Source of the DNA: Clostridia bacterium
GTDB lineage: Bacteria > Bacillota > Clostridia > Oscillospirales > Acutalibacteraceae
Reading direction: 5' to 3'
NCBI GenBank assembly: GCA_017621885.1
Contig: JAGASD010000004.1
Location: 40,165-104,164, forward strand
DNA: 64,000 bases
A model generated the notes under the pieces. That model had not been told where the DNA came from. It was given only the letters and a program-made list of their open reading frames with translations, and searched no databases. Positions 53,230-61,607 of the stretch are shown here, one piece after another. Numbering within the stretch: position 1 is the first letter of the stretch; every line of letters starts with the position of its first letter. A program made the translations under genes and the position numbers.

Positions 53230-53973
53230 ATGTTTGATGCAGTTAAAGTTAAGAACGAATGCGTTCAATGGATAAAAGATTTTTTTGAAAATAACGGCAG
53301 AGACTGTAATGCTGTTGTAGGTATTTCCGGCGGTAAGGACAGCTCCGTTGCGGCGGCATTGTGCGTTGAAGCTCTCGGTAAAGACAGGGTTATAGGTGTT
53401 CTGATGCCTCAGGGGGTTCAGCACGATATCGACAAGGCTTATATGCTTGTTAATCACCTTGGTATCAAGCATTACGAGGTGAACGTCAAGAATGCAATAG
53501 ATGCAATTATCGGTGCAATTCCTTCTGAGCTTGCTCTTACGGATCAGTCAAAACAGAATATCCCCCCAAGAATCAGAATGTCTACCTTGTATGCGGTGTC
53601 ACAGAGCTGTAACGGCCGTGTGTGCAACACCTGTAACCTTTCAGAGGATTGGGTTGGCTACTCAACACGCTATGGGGATTCCGTAGGCGATTTTTCACCA
53701 ATGAGCACTCTTACCGTAACAGAGGTTAAAGCAATAGGTCACGTTCTCGGATTACCCGCGGAGCTTGTTGAAAAGGTTCCCATTGACGGTCTTTGCGGTA
53801 AAACCGACGAGGAAAATCTCGGCTTTACCTACGCTGAGCTTGATAAATATATCCGCACGGGTGAAATAGAGGATAAAGCTAAAAAAGAAATAATCGACAG
53901 AAAGCATAGAATCAATTTGTTCAAGCTTCAGTTAATGCCGATATTTGATTCGGGCATTGAAGTGAAAGCATAA
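53230..53973 (+). CDS. nadE: NH3-dependent NAD+ synthetase
   Basis: A 247-residue enzyme that amidates nicotinate adenine dinucleotide to NAD+ with ATP and ammonia. The PP-loop VVGISGGKDSSVAAALC (about 29-45) is the ATP pyrophosphatase signature. CNTCNLSEDWVGYSTRYGDS is typical of the family, as is the P2-like GLCGKTDEENLGFTYAELD near 197-215. No glutaminase domain is present, so ammonia is the direct donor. GGAGG (53218-53222) sets the start. The gene is a unit of its own, with promoter and terminator. Confidence 0.95.
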   Translation: MFDAVKVKNECVQWIKDFFENNGRDCNAVVGISGGKDSSVAAALCVEALGKDRVIGVLMPQGVQHDIDKAYMLVNHLGIKHYEVNVKNAIDAIIGAIPSELALTDQSKQNIPPRIRMSTLYAVSQSCNGRVCNTCNLSEDWVGYSTRYGDSVGDFSPMSTLTVTEVKAIGHVLGLPAELVEKVPIDGLCGKTDEENLGFTYAELDKYIRTGEIEDKAKKEIIDRKHRINLFKLQLMPIFDSGIEVKA

Positions 53974-53992
53974 ATCTGATTTGTAAAAAGAA

Positions 53993-54034
53993 CAACAGCG
54001 TCACAAGGGAAAGCCTCGCGACGCTGTGTTTTTT
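53993..54034. terminator. Terminator between nadE and the V-ATPase operon
   Basis: ACAGCGTC pairs with GACGCTGT, with an inner AAGG/CCT stem, followed by TTTTTT on the plus strand; the operons converge here and the stem may serve both. Confidence 0.8.
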
Positions 54035-54048
54035 ATGTGGATTTAATC

Positions 54049-54474
54049 TTAGCCGAGTGCAACCATGCTGAAAACAAGTGCGAACAATGCAACTGTTTCG
54101 CAAAGACCGACAACCGTGATGTATTGTGAGAAGCCTTTGCCTGTTTCAGCTAAAGCATCTGCACCTGCGGCACCTGCCTTGCCCTGGAAAACCGCAGAGA
54201 AAGCCATTGCAATGCTTGATGCAATGCCAAGACCGATAAGGAAGGCGGGGTCAGCGGTTGATGCCTTCATCTGCTGCATTAAAAGGAAGCCGTAAATTGT
54301 CTGTGTAAGGGGGGCACCTGCAAAAACAGTAAGGATGAAGGGGGCTGCCTTGTTGCTCATATAGCATTTTTTCCATGCACCGATTGATGCCTGACCTGCA
54401 ATACCGATACCGATTGCAGAGCCGATTGCGGCAATACCCATAGCTAATGAAGTTCCTAATAATCCGATATTCAT
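54049..54474 (-). CDS. ntpK: V-type ATP synthase subunit K (membrane rotor proteolipid)
   Basis: A 141-residue proteolipid with four membrane segments in two repeated hairpins. The first hairpin contains AIGSAIGIGIAGQASIGAW and the second LGIASSIAMAFSAVFQGKAG with VVGLCETVALFALVFSMVAL; the Glu in the last helix is the likely ion-carrying residue. The start at 54474 has AAAGGAG at normal spacing; the longer frame overlaps subunit I and is not used. It forms the rotor ring of the V-ATPase. It is the last gene of the operon, as in the E-DUF2764-A-B-D-I-K type. Confidence 0.93.
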   Translation of the reverse strand: MNIGLLGTSLAMGIAAIGSAIGIGIAGQASIGAWKKCYMSNKAAPFILTVFAGAPLTQTIYGFLLMQQMKASTADPAFLIGLGIASSIAMAFSAVFQGKAGAAGADALAETGKGFSQYITVVGLCETVALFALVFSMVALG

Positions 54475-54493
54475 AATTATTTCTCCTTTGAGT

Positions 54494-56416
54494 TTAATCA
54501 ATTTGTTCTTTAAATGGATTGAATTTGTGTCCGCTCCAGGACATATCAAGATGCGACGAGAATTCCAATGTGTTAAGTCTTATACCGTGTACAATAACGG
54601 ATAAAACGTTCAGAATCATATTAAGTCCGTGACCGAACACAAGAAGAACAATCGCAATAATCATAAACAAGAAGTTTCCGAGTAAGGGACCTGCCAACTC
54701 GTTTACTGTTGCGGCAATTGCGGCGCCTGCAAGTCCTACCGCCCAAAGACGGATGTAGGAAACTATATCCGAAAATACGTTGACCACACCAAGCAATACC
54801 GAAACAATGTTGGTAAGACTTGAAAGGATGGATTTTACAATGCTTCCCTCGTAATTCGAAAAAACAAAGCTTAACAGGAAGCCTGCACCGATAAGGGCAA
54901 GGGAAACCGTGCCCACGGGAATACCGCCTATTATAACTGAGAAGCTGAACACCTCGGGATTTACAACAAGGCTCAGAACCAGATAATAGATTCCGAAAAG
55001 CTGTAATACAGAACCGATATCACCAAGCATTTTAAGCGAGCCTTTGTTTCTTACAAAGCCTTTTATATGCGCTATTGTTAGCTGAACAAGCGCCAAAGTG
55101 AAGCAGAATATCTGTAAATTCTGCGCGGTAGTGAGTCCTGCCTGACCCTCTGTCCAGAATGGGTACCAGATTTTGTCTTCGTATACGTTTGAGATAACGG
55201 GGATTGACAATTTCTGAAGCCATTGGGGTATCTGCTCGGCAGAAAGACCGAACCAGGTGCAGGTGAGAGTGCCCCACAAAACCGTTGATAAGCCGAAAAG
55301 ACCTATGAGCAAAAAGGCAGGGGGGACGGGCTTTTTGGAAATAAGATTTTTTATAATGGGAATACCTGCAACTGCGCAGATAAACAGTCCGTAGCCGCCG
55401 TCACCGAAAATGATTCCGAAGAAAATGAGAATAAACGCTAAAAACCAACCGGAGATGTCATATTCAAAATATCCCGGAACAGCACCTAAAAAATCGGTGA
55501 GGGGATATATCAGGCTGACAAACTTGTTGTTTTTAAGCTTCGTGGGTACATCGTCTTCGGCACAAGGGTCTTCTGCAACAAGTCCCCACGAATTTTTCTT
55601 TGCAGCTTCCTTTAGCTTGTTGAGGTTTTCTGCTTCAATGTAACCCTTGAAATATGCCACGGAGATTGATTTTTCACCGTTTTCTGAAAGTGTTTCATCC
55701 TCCATACCCGTAGCATAGGTTTCAAATTCAACGTCCTTTTCGCAGACCTTTACAGCGTTTTTCATAGCTTGTGAATAAACTGCGCAGTCTGTGATTTTTT
55801 CTTCAATGGATTCTACCTTTTCCTGAAGCTCGGAAACCCTCTGCCTCATTTTCTCGGTGGATTCATGCGGTAAATTGAGCTTGTAGACGCTGAGTGATGA
55901 AATGATTTCATCCTCACCTTCAGCGTGCGATTTAATTATAAGGCATTTTACGGATGATTTCGTTTGCTCTAATTTAACGGTTTTTATGCTTTCACCTAAA
56001 CTGTTGTATTCGGCTTTGGGCATTTCGTAAAAAGAAACGTCGATGTCTTTTTCAATAAGAGCAGTAACGGTGCCGGGGTCGAAGTCGCCCCAGCCTTTGA
56101 GCCTTTCAAGCTCTGTGTTAAGGGCGATTTGTTCACCCTGCAAAGCACTTCGCTCTTCGTCAAGAGAAATAATTTCTTTTGCAACGGCTAAAGCATCAGA
56201 TGCATTCAACTCTTTTTGTTCAGTTTTCTTTTTGCTTACTGCAATGTAAAGTGCTTTTTCAAGCAACGTTATTTGCCCGCGCAGCTCATTAAGCTTTTCG
56301 CCCGAGCCTTCGGTTATTTCAATGTGAAGCATACCGAGCCTTTGCAGCTCTTTAAGTGCTTTCGCTTTTTTCTCTCCTGCAATAATGAGAGAAACCTTTT
56401 TCATTGGTACAATCAT
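54494..56416 (-). CDS. ntpI: V-type ATP synthase subunit I
   Basis: A 640-residue homologue of subunit a. The first half (about 1-330) is cytoplasmic with coiled coils (SELQEKVESIEEKITDCAVY) and forms the stator arm; the second half has seven or more membrane segments (from WFLAFILIFFGIIFGDGGYG on) and the half-channels for the ions. SYIRLWAVGLAGAAIAATVN near 545-565 includes the conserved Arg that faces the rotor. It overlaps the stop of subunit D by 4 bp and is followed by subunit K after 19 bp. Confidence 0.94.
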   Translation of the reverse strand: MIVPMKKVSLIIAGEKKAKALKELQRLGMLHIEITEGSGEKLNELRGQITLLEKALYIAVSKKKTEQKELNASDALAVAKEIISLDEERSALQGEQIALNTELERLKGWGDFDPGTVTALIEKDIDVSFYEMPKAEYNSLGESIKTVKLEQTKSSVKCLIIKSHAEGEDEIISSLSVYKLNLPHESTEKMRQRVSELQEKVESIEEKITDCAVYSQAMKNAVKVCEKDVEFETYATGMEDETLSENGEKSISVAYFKGYIEAENLNKLKEAAKKNSWGLVAEDPCAEDDVPTKLKNNKFVSLIYPLTDFLGAVPGYFEYDISGWFLAFILIFFGIIFGDGGYGLFICAVAGIPIIKNLISKKPVPPAFLLIGLFGLSTVLWGTLTCTWFGLSAEQIPQWLQKLSIPVISNVYEDKIWYPFWTEGQAGLTTAQNLQIFCFTLALVQLTIAHIKGFVRNKGSLKMLGDIGSVLQLFGIYYLVLSLVVNPEVFSFSVIIGGIPVGTVSLALIGAGFLLSFVFSNYEGSIVKSILSSLTNIVSVLLGVVNVFSDIVSYIRLWAVGLAGAAIAATVNELAGPLLGNFLFMIIAIVLLVFGHGLNMILNVLSVIVHGIRLNTLEFSSHLDMSWSGHKFNPFKEQID

Positions 56417-57045
56417 AACGAATAAACCTCCCTTTCAGAAGCCTCAGCATTGCGAAGGGCTATTTTTCGTTTTGATATTTTAGATCTTACAACGGCATTA
56501 ACCTGCTGGTCTGCCATATAAATTGAAATTTTTTTGATATTTTTTTCTGTTTCGGGGATTTTTACCTTTTCAAACAGGTTAACTCTTTGCGAGGTCGCCA
56601 GAAGCTCTGCGTTAAGGAGCCTTACCTGTTCGTCTAACACTTCCGCTTCAAGGTCAAGGGATATTGCTTTTTCCATATGGTTTGCGGCAATATCAACCCA
56701 AAGAGGTGTTTCGTATAAATCATAGTCACCTCGGGAAAAATCTGCGCCTTCATAGGTGGGGATATCAACACCGGCAATGTTACCCTTGCCTTTGCGGATA
56801 TTGCTCACCGTAATTATTCCGTCGGGGAATGAATCGCTGTCGCTGAAAACGGCAATCCAGGAGCCGAAGCCTTTTTCAAGCGCGTCTTTTTCATTCCTTA
56901 CTGCCCGGGCTTTTGCTTCTATAGCACGGATTTCCGATTGAAGCTGTTGCTTTTTCAGTGTCAGAGTAGGCAAATATCTTTTGTACATTTTAAGGGCGTC
57001 CTTTTGTACCTTTAACTCATTTTTTGTTAATTTGATTTTTGCCAA
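56413..57045 (-). CDS. ntpD: V-type ATP synthase subunit D (central stalk)
   Basis: A 210-residue protein made of two long helices, as expected for the rotor shaft: the N-terminal one starts LTKNELKVQKDALKMYKRYL, TLTLKKQQLQSEIRAIEAKA, and the C-terminal one contains VNLFEKVKIPETEKNIKKIS. It turns within the A3B3 head. It lies 12 bp after subunit B and overlaps subunit I by 4 bp. Confidence 0.92.
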   Translation of the reverse strand: MAKIKLTKNELKVQKDALKMYKRYLPTLTLKKQQLQSEIRAIEAKARAVRNEKDALEKGFGSWIAVFSDSDSFPDGIITVSNIRKGKGNIAGVDIPTYEGADFSRGDYDLYETPLWVDIAANHMEKAISLDLEAEVLDEQVRLLNAELLATSQRVNLFEKVKIPETEKNIKKISIYMADQQVNAVVRSKISKRKIALRNAEASEREVYSL

Positions 57046-57057
57046 CGTCTATCCTCC

Positions 57058-58353
57058 TTACTTTTGGGGCCAGAATTCATCGGTGAGATCTGATTTGATA
57101 CCCGTTTCGTCTTTTCGGAAGCATTCTGCCAATATTTCCCATCCCAAATCCAGAGCACCTTCAAGAGGGAGGTTAACGGATAAATCCATAAGCTTATTTT
57201 CAAAAAGCTTACCGTATTTAAGGAGCTTTTCGTCCCAGCTGCTCATAGAGAAGCCCATATTTTTCTTTTCGAGTGTTTCTTTGTATGAAGAATACATACG
57301 AATCATGGCATCCATAAGAGCGCGATGGTCTTTTCTTGTTTTGCCGTTAACGTTTTGCTTGAGTCGTGAAAGCGAGCCGAAGGGCTCAATTCTGCCGCCC
57401 TTGAGATAATACTGCCCCTCAGTGATATAACCCGTGTTATCGGGTACGGGATGGGTTACGTCGTCACCGGGCATTGTGGTAACCGCAAGAACCGTAACTG
57501 AGCCGGAATTTGCAAAGTCAACAGCCTTTTCGTAGCGTGCGGCAAGCTGTGAATAAAGGTCACCGGGATAGCCTCGGTTAGAGGGAACCTGCTCCTGAGT
57601 AATGGCAATTTCTTTCATTGCATCGGCAAAGTTAGTCATATCTGTAAGCAATACCAGCACGTCTTTATCCTGTAAAGCAAATTGCTCTGCAACGGCAAGA
57701 ACCATATCGGGAATCATCATACATTCAACCGTGGGGTCGGATGCGGTGTGAATAAACATAACTGTTTTGCTTAAAGCACCGCCTGCCGAGAGCTCTTCTT
57801 TAAGATAAAGGAAATCGTCGTATTTAAGACCCATACCGCCAAGAACGATAACGTCTGCCTCAGCCTGCATTGCAATACGTGCAAGAAGCTGGTTGTAGGG
57901 TTCGCCTGAAATTGAGAAAATGGGTAATTTCTGTGAAACAACCAATGTGTTGAACATATCAATCATGGGGATGTTTGTTCTCATCATTCGGTTGGCAAGA
58001 ATACGTTTTGTGGGATTTACCGACGGACCGCCGACGGATTTCATATTTTCCGTAAGGGCAGGGCCTTTATCACGGGGTTCACCTGAGCCGTCGAAAATTC
58101 GTCCCAACAAGTCATCGCTGAAGGAAACGCGCATGTCGCGACCTAAAAAGCGCACCTCGTCACCTGTGGAAACACCCTGACCGCCTGCGAAAACCTGAAG
58201 TGAAACGGTGTCACCGTCAATTTTGTTTACCTGAGCAAGGGATTTACCGAAACGGGTGTTAATCTGCGCCAATTCCTTGTATTGAACGTTTGTGGCTTTT
58301 ACCGTAATAACGTTACCGATGATTGAATCTATTCTGTTAAAAACTTTGCTCAT
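57058..58353 (-). CDS. ntpB: V-type ATP synthase subunit B
   Basis: A 431-residue non-catalytic subunit of the A3B3 head. [20 protein letters not shown], then [12 protein letters not shown], are the N-terminal signatures; [19 protein letters not shown] replaces the P-loop, as in other B subunits; [17 protein letters not shown] and [15 protein letters not shown] are family motifs, the latter close to the nucleotide. It is about 25 residues shorter than E. hirae NtpB, mainly at the C-terminus. The start overlaps the subunit A stop (ATGA). Confidence 0.94.
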   Translation of the reverse strand: MSKVFNRIDSIIGNVITVKATNVQYKELAQINTRFGKSLAQVNKIDGDTVSLQVFAGGQGVSTGDEVRFLGRDMRVSFSDDLLGRIFDGSGEPRDKGPALTENMKSVGGPSVNPTKRILANRMMRTNIPMIDMFNTLVVSQKLPIFSISGEPYNQLLARIAMQAEADVIVLGGMGLKYDDFLYLKEELSAGGALSKTVMFIHTASDPTVECMMIPDMVLAVAEQFALQDKDVLVLLTDMTNFADAMKEIAITQEQVPSNRGYPGDLYSQLAARYEKAVDFANSGSVTVLAVTTMPGDDVTHPVPDNTGYITEGQYYLKGGRIEPFGSLSRLKQNVNGKTRKDHRALMDAMIRMYSSYKETLEKKNMGFSMSSWDEKLLKYGKLFENKLMDLSVNLPLEGALDLGWEILAECFRKDETGIKSDLTDEFWPQK

Positions 58354-60125
58354 TCACAATCACCGTCCTTTAATAATTGTTCTGCCTCGTGGCTGAGCCT
58401 GCCGTTGTTTTCATTATATAAAGCGTCAATTTCCGCCTCAACCTTCCTGAAGCTGTCACTACCGAATTCGGTGTAGTTCCAGTCAATGAATTTCTGGCGC
58501 AAACGGTTGAGGAATGCGCGTGCATCGTCCTTGCTGTTGATGTTATACTCACTGCCTAAAACATAAATAAGCTTGTCGGTAACGTAACGCTGACGTGAAG
58601 TGCCGGAGTTTGCATCAATCGGATCAAAGGAGTTCTGCTGAAGGTAAACCGCATCGAGCATTTCTGATTTGAGATACATAACGTAGTCCTGAAGCGGTGT
58701 GCCTTCCTCACCGATAACCTTCATCATTGAACCGATTTCGTTACCTTGATGAAGAATGCTTTTGCAATACTGTGACTTTTTAGTGCTGATTACACTTCTG
58801 TATTTAGACCAGGAAATAAGCGGGTCAATTGCAGGGTATTTTCTTGCATCGGAGCGTTCGCGTGATAATCCGTGGAATGCACCCACAACCTTGAGGGTTG
58901 CCTGAGTTACGGGCTCTTCAAAGTTACCGCCTGCAGGGGAAACGGTGCCGCCGATTGTAACTGAGCCGGTGCTTCCGTCGGGTAAACGCACGTAGCCGGC
59001 TCTTTCATAGAATGCGGCAATGTAGGATTCAAGATATGCAGGGAAAGCCTCTTCACCGGGGATTTCCTCAAGACGGCCTGACATTTCTCTGAGTGCCTGA
59101 GCCCAACGCGAGGTTGAGTCTGCAAGAAGGAGCACGTTAAGACCCATCTGACGGTAATATTCGGCAAGGGTAACTGATGTGTAAACAGAAGCCTCACGCG
59201 AAGCAACGGGCATTGATGAGGTGTTGCAGATGATGATTGTGCGCTCCATAAGCGAACGGCCTGTTCGGGGGTCGGTAAGCTCGGGGAATTCCGTGATTGT
59301 TTCAACAACCTCACCGGCACGCTCACCGCAAGCGGCGATAATAACGATATCAACGTCAGCGTATTTTGACGTGGTGTGCTGTAAAACTGTTTTACCTGCG
59401 CCGAAGGGACCTGGTGTGCAGTAGGTTCCGCCCTTTGCAACGGGGAAGAAGGAGTCAATAAGACGAACCTTTGTCTCCATTGTTTCAACGGGAGCCAATC
59501 TTTCGCTGTAGCAATTGATAGCGCGTTTTACGGGCCATTTAAAGGACATTGATAAGGGAATATCGCGTCCGCGCTCATCTGTGATAACTGCAACGGTTTC
59601 TTTAATGTTGTATTCGCCCTCTTCAGCAACAGACTTAACCGTGTATTTACCTAAAAGATAGAAGGGAACGAGTATTTTGTGCGTGAACGAGCCTTCGGGA
59701 ACAGTTCCGAAATATTCACCTGCGCGCAAAGTATCGCCGATTTTTGCAGTGGGGGTAAATTTCCACTTCTTCTCTGAATCCAAGCCGTCTGCATAGATTC
59801 CGCGTTCAAGGAACCAGCCTGCCTGCTCAGCTAATACGGGAAGCGGATTCTGAAGTCCGTCGTACACCTGACCGAGTAAGCCCGGGCCAAGCTCTGCGGA
59901 GAGCATATCTCCCGAAAATTCAACCTCGTCGCCGCATTTGATTCCGTCGGTCATTTCGTAAACCTGAATCTGGGCAACGTTGCCTCTTATACGGATAACC
60001 TCGCTTTTAAGAGTGGTGTTGTTGACCTTAACAAAGCATATTTCGTTCATTGAAACGTCGCCCTGAAATTCAACGGATACAAGGTTACCGTTTATATTTA
60101 CAACCTTTCCTGTGCTCTGAGTCAT
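58350..60125 (-). CDS. ntpA: V-type ATP synthase catalytic subunit A
   Basis: A 591-residue catalytic subunit. The P-loop [11 protein letters not shown] is at about residue 238. The non-homologous insertion typical of A subunits precedes it, [17 protein letters not shown] follows it with the catalytic Glu, and [20 protein letters not shown] with [13 protein letters not shown] is also conserved. It starts at ATG 60125, which shares one base with the stop of the DUF2764 gene, with GGAGG in the end of that gene. The direction of work (ATP synthesis or ion pumping) cannot be told; a Na+ or H+ pump is typical of the group. Confidence 0.96.
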   Translation of the reverse strand: MTQSTGKVVNINGNLVSVEFQGDVSMNEICFVKVNNTTLKSEVIRIRGNVAQIQVYEMTDGIKCGDEVEFSGDMLSAELGPGLLGQVYDGLQNPLPVLAEQAGWFLERGIYADGLDSEKKWKFTPTAKIGDTLRAGEYFGTVPEGSFTHKILVPFYLLGKYTVKSVAEEGEYNIKETVAVITDERGRDIPLSMSFKWPVKRAINCYSERLAPVETMETKVRLIDSFFPVAKGGTYCTPGPFGAGKTVLQHTTSKYADVDIVIIAACGERAGEVVETITEFPELTDPRTGRSLMERTIIICNTSSMPVASREASVYTSVTLAEYYRQMGLNVLLLADSTSRWAQALREMSGRLEEIPGEEAFPAYLESYIAAFYERAGYVRLPDGSTGSVTIGGTVSPAGGNFEEPVTQATLKVVGAFHGLSRERSDARKYPAIDPLISWSKYRSVISTKKSQYCKSILHQGNEIGSMMKVIGEEGTPLQDYVMYLKSEMLDAVYLQQNSFDPIDANSGTSRQRYVTDKLIYVLGSEYNINSKDDARAFLNRLRQKFIDWNYTEFGSDSFRKVEAEIDALYNENNGRLSHEAEQLLKDGDCE

Positions 60126-60679
60126 TATATAGCCTCCAACCTGTCTCCATTAATAATGGAGTTATAAATATTTCTGTATGCGGATTCACCTGCGGTTGAA
60201 TCAAACTGTCTTAAATGCTGAATCAACTTGAGACGAAGTCCGTAGTAGTAAACGTATTCTTCCGAAAAGCCGTCTATTGGTCTGAGAGCTTCAAGAAACT
60301 CAAGACGGTAGGCGTTCAGAAGCTTTTCCGCCTCCAGAGGGCTTTGTGCTTCTGCTGCTGCAGCTGCAATTTTAACAAGCTCAACGGGGAGGGGATTGTT
60401 TTCTGTTTCAAAATCCTTTTTCATTTTGTCTGCTCTTATTTTCCCGAGGGCAAGACGAAGATTTCTTTCACCGTTATTCCAGGCATCAATGAAGGGTGAA
60501 GCCGATTTTTCAAAAGTTCGCGGAGGGAGAAGAGTCAGCTTTTTTATTTCGGCTTTTGCTTTTTTCCCTAAAAAACGGTCACACAGCTCATAAAAACGCT
60601 CTTCCGTAATCGGTAACGGTGTGTTTTCACTTAAACCGTCAAGGGACGGCAACTGTGATATTAAATAATATTCCGACAT
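60125..60679 (-). CDS. DUF2764 family protein of the V-ATPase operon (subunit C-like)
   Basis: A 184-residue soluble helical protein that begins YYLISQLPSLDGL, the family's hallmark start. It lies between subunits E and A, the place taken by subunit C (and F) in the E. hirae type operon. DUF2764 proteins occupy the same position in Chlamydiae, Spirochaetes and Bacteroidetes V-ATPase operons and are thought to replace subunit C, linking stalk and membrane part. The gene lies 2 bp after subunit E and overlaps subunit A by one base. Role by position and family only. Confidence 0.8.
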   Translation of the reverse strand: MSEYYLISQLPSLDGLSENTPLPITEERFYELCDRFLGKKAKAEIKKLTLLPPRTFEKSASPFIDAWNNGERNLRLALGKIRADKMKKDFETENNPLPVELVKIAAAAAEAQSPLEAEKLLNAYRLEFLEALRPIDGFSEEYVYYYGLRLKLIQHLRQFDSTAGESAYRNIYNSIINGDRLEAI

Positions 60680-60681
60680 AA

Positions 60682-61290
60682 TTATTCCGCCTCTTTCAGA
60701 AGTCTGACAACCTTAGGGCTGAGATAGTTTGCCATCATATCCACAACGGCTTCTGCGGAATAATCATAATAAGCCGCACCGTTGTTAACGGAAATACGGA
60801 AACCGCCGTCAAAATTATCGTTAGCCTTGAGCGTAACACCCTTTGAAATTTTATTTTTAAGTGAAGCAAGCGCAGTTTCTTCAAGGAGCTTTACGTCGGC
60901 AGAGTTAAGAATAACCGTAATATCCTCGGTATCGGGGCTCTTTGCCCAGCTTTCAACAACCTCCGCAACAAGCTTTGCTAATGAATCGGCGGAATATACG
61001 GCATTTACCGTATCACCGATGATTGCGTTAAGCTCTTTTGTAACGCTTTCTCTGAAGGAGATAAGAATGTTTCTGCCGGCTTGACGGATTGCATCATCGC
61101 TTGCCTTTACCATTCTTTCGTTTTCCGCTTTAGCATCGGCAAGGATTTTTTCTGCCTGAGCGTTTGCATCGGCAATAATCCTTTCTGCCTCTTTTTTTGC
61201 GGAGTCCGCAATGGCGGCTGCTTCTGCTTCTGCCGCATCAACACCGTCTTTTTTGATCTGGTCAATAAGTTCCTGTAATTGTATTTCCAT
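60682..61290 (-). CDS. ntpE: V-type ATP synthase subunit E (peripheral stalk)
   Basis: A 202-residue protein whose first half is an Ala/Glu-rich coiled coil (AEAEAAAIADSAKKEAERII, ADANAQAEKILADAKAENER) and whose second half is the globular head that binds subunit B (VEVVESWAKSPD region and GGFRISVNNGAAYYDYSAEA). No subunit G/H partner gene is in the operon. AAAGGAG precedes the ATG. It heads the seven-gene operon, behind the promoter at 61428-61455 and a leader hairpin. Confidence 0.9.
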   Translation of the reverse strand: MEIQLQELIDQIKKDGVDAAEAEAAAIADSAKKEAERIIADANAQAEKILADAKAENERMVKASDDAIRQAGRNILISFRESVTKELNAIIGDTVNAVYSADSLAKLVAEVVESWAKSPDTEDITVILNSADVKLLEETALASLKNKISKGVTLKANDNFDGGFRISVNNGAAYYDYSAEAVVDMMANYLSPKVVRLLKEAE

Positions 61291-61349
61291 AAAGCTTTCT
61301 CCTTTTCGGTTAGTCTGTTTATATTATTGTGTTTTTTCTTTGCTTTTTT

Positions 61350-61402
61350 CAAAAAAATACAAAAATGGAACCAGAATCCTCTACAGTCAGCTGGTTCCAT
61401 AT
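61350..61402 (-). terminator. Terminator-like leader hairpin of the V-ATPase operon
   Basis: ATGGAACCAG and CTGGTTCCAT pair perfectly around a 16-base loop; in the sense of the operon TTTTTGTATTTTTTT follows. It starts about 20 bases after the likely transcription start and about 60 bases before ntpE, so it may limit transcription into the operon. It could also end a transcript that comes from further upstream. Confidence 0.6.
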
Positions 61403-61427
61403 AATGTATTATTAAATTTACTTTAAG

Positions 61428-61455
61428 ATTATAGCACACAAAACATTTTTGTCAA
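61428..61455 (-). promoter_or_regulatory. Sigma-A promoter of the V-ATPase operon
   Basis: On the minus strand perfect TTGACA (61450-61455), a 16-bp spacer and perfect TATAAT (61428-61433), about 140 bp upstream of ntpE. Confidence 0.88.
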
Positions 61456-61534
61456 TATTTTTAAAAAATAAAATCAACATCATACCCGTGAGTTTTTTAA
61501 TCGGTAACAAAATTATAATTTAAGCAACGTTTTG

Positions 61535-61563
61535 TTGAAAATAATGAATGTATAGGTTATTAT
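61535..61563 (+). promoter_or_regulatory. Putative promoter of the rhamnosidase gene
   Basis: TTGAAA (61535-61540), a 17-bp spacer and TATTAT (61558-61563), 44 bp before the start codon. Confidence 0.6.
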
Positions 61564-61607
61564 TAGTTTATCACTTAACGGTTTTGTTTTTTAAGGAGTT
61601 GTTTTTA

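Noticed and set aside
54475-54549. A longer N-terminus for subunit K of the V-ATPase
   Set aside because: The extra 25 codons overlap the end of subunit I, and a strong ribosome binding site lies just before the inner ATG at 54474.
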